Source: Thermoprotei archaeon (lineage in GTDB: Archaea; Thermoproteota; Thermoprotei; Thermofilales; B20-G17). From it: DNA of 6,317 bases. A program made the position numbers and the translations under genes. How positions within the stretch are numbered: position 1 is the first letter of the stretch; every line of letters begins with the position of its first letter. Positions 6,080-6,317 of the stretch are shown in pieces. The notes under the pieces were generated by a model, which saw nothing but the letters and a program-made list of their open reading frames with translations, ran no database searches and had not been told where the DNA came from. The DNA lies in assembly GCA_003649515.1 (NCBI GenBank), contig QMSC01000078.1:1-6317 (forward strand), given 5' to 3'.

Positions 6080-6317
6080 TTGCTGTCTAGAAAGGTACTT
6101 ATACTAGGAATTGATTGTCTTGACTACTATCTTATCCGAAAGTGGCGGTTAAAGCCTTACATTCTTGATTGCTGTGGTTATCACTATGTAGGTACGGATC
6201 TATACACGCCAGTAATCTGGGCTAAATTTTTGACGGGTGTGGATGTTTCAACATATGGATTTGATTCAAGAAAAATATTGAAGGTTAAAAGAATTAAAAG
6301 TCTTTATTATCTATATG
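6080..6317 (+). CDS. Type I phosphodiesterase / alkaline phosphatase family protein, N-terminal part (runs off window)
   Basis: An open frame without ATG runs from TTG 6080 to the window end (79 codons). It reads (M)LSRKVLILGIDCLDYYLIRKW, then YHYVGTDLYTPVIWAKFLTGVD, VSTYGFDSRKI. The first strand ending in GID gives the conserved metal-binding aspartate of the alkaline phosphatase superfamily (PF01663 type), and the Thr of YTPVIWAKFLTG sits where the nucleophile Thr of these enzymes is found. They hydrolyse phosphodiesters or phosphomonoesters with two metal ions; members near glycosyltransferase genes may act on nucleotide-sugars or lipid-linked products, but the substrate here is unknown. 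In-frame TGA at 6074-6076 limits the start to TTG 6080 or CTG 6083. A weak GGGAT sits just upstream. Codon use is T- and G-richer than in the genes before 5040. No lesion is visible in the part shown. Confidence 0.7.
   Translation, partial: MLSRKVLILGIDCLDYYLIRKWRLKPYILDCCGYHYVGTDLYTPVIWAKFLTGVDVSTYGFDSRKILKVKRIKSLYYLY

Noticed and set aside
6073..6090. ATGAAGGTTGCTGTC as a glycosyltransferase start (MKVAV)
   Set aside because: It meets TAG after five codons, and the phosphodiesterase frame starting at 6080 explains the following sequence.
1..6317. tRNA or rRNA genes, CRISPR array, intact insertion sequence, terminators
   Set aside because: By eye there is no tRNA T-loop with acceptor pairing, no regularly spaced direct repeats, no full transposase, and no convincing hairpin or T-run after the genes.

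Overview
The window looks archaeal, most likely from a hyperthermophilic or thermophilic member of the Thermoproteota (Crenarchaeota). The reasons are a mevalonate-pathway kinase, an archaeal GGTGAT ribosome binding site, heavy use of AGA/AGG and ATA codons, and an archaeal-type UDP-glucose pyrophosphorylase start. I cannot name the genus. Every recognisable gene is on the + strand. The theme is cell-surface glycan or glycolipid synthesis: glycosyltransferases, a nucleotide-sugar epimerase, a radical SAM protein, a small membrane protein and a phosphodiesterase-family gene. Much of the locus is decaying.

Layout. 1-441 is the C-terminal part of mevalonate kinase. At 445-782 lies the N-terminal third of a UTP-glucose-1-phosphate uridylyltransferase (galU), which is frameshifted and then cut off. 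783-1038 has no intact gene; it holds one reading frame (795-1010, one internal stop) that weakly resembles the start of a TnpB-type transposon protein. 1039-2148 is an intact GT4 glycosyltransferase. 2175-3215 is an intact SDR epimerase of the CDP-paratose 2-epimerase type that appears to start at a rare ATT codon behind a good GGTGAT site. 3223-3751 is a wrecked radical SAM gene and 3759-4195 a small membrane-protein gene broken by three indels. 4192-5040 is an intact GT2 glycosyltransferase. 5039-5297 and 5295-5780 are remnants of a second GT4 and a second GT2, joined out of frame by a deletion. 5827-6033 is the start of a third GT-B glycosyltransferase, stopped early. 6080-6317 opens a type I phosphodiesterase/alkaline-phosphatase-family gene that runs off the window and starts at TTG.

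How the genes fit together. GT4, epimerase, radical SAM, membrane protein and GT2 are tightly packed (spacings of 26, 0-7, 7 and -4 bases), so they were once one operon. The epimerase would supply an activated sugar, and GT4 and GT2 would transfer sugars to a lipid or protein acceptor at the inner face of the membrane. The radical SAM enzyme and the membrane protein probably modified or handled a lipid-linked product, which is inference. The GT4'/GT2' remnants are diverged paralogues of the intact GT4 and GT2 and lie in the same order, which suggests an old duplication of the cassette whose second copy collapsed. Only GT4, the epimerase and GT2 remain plausibly functional.
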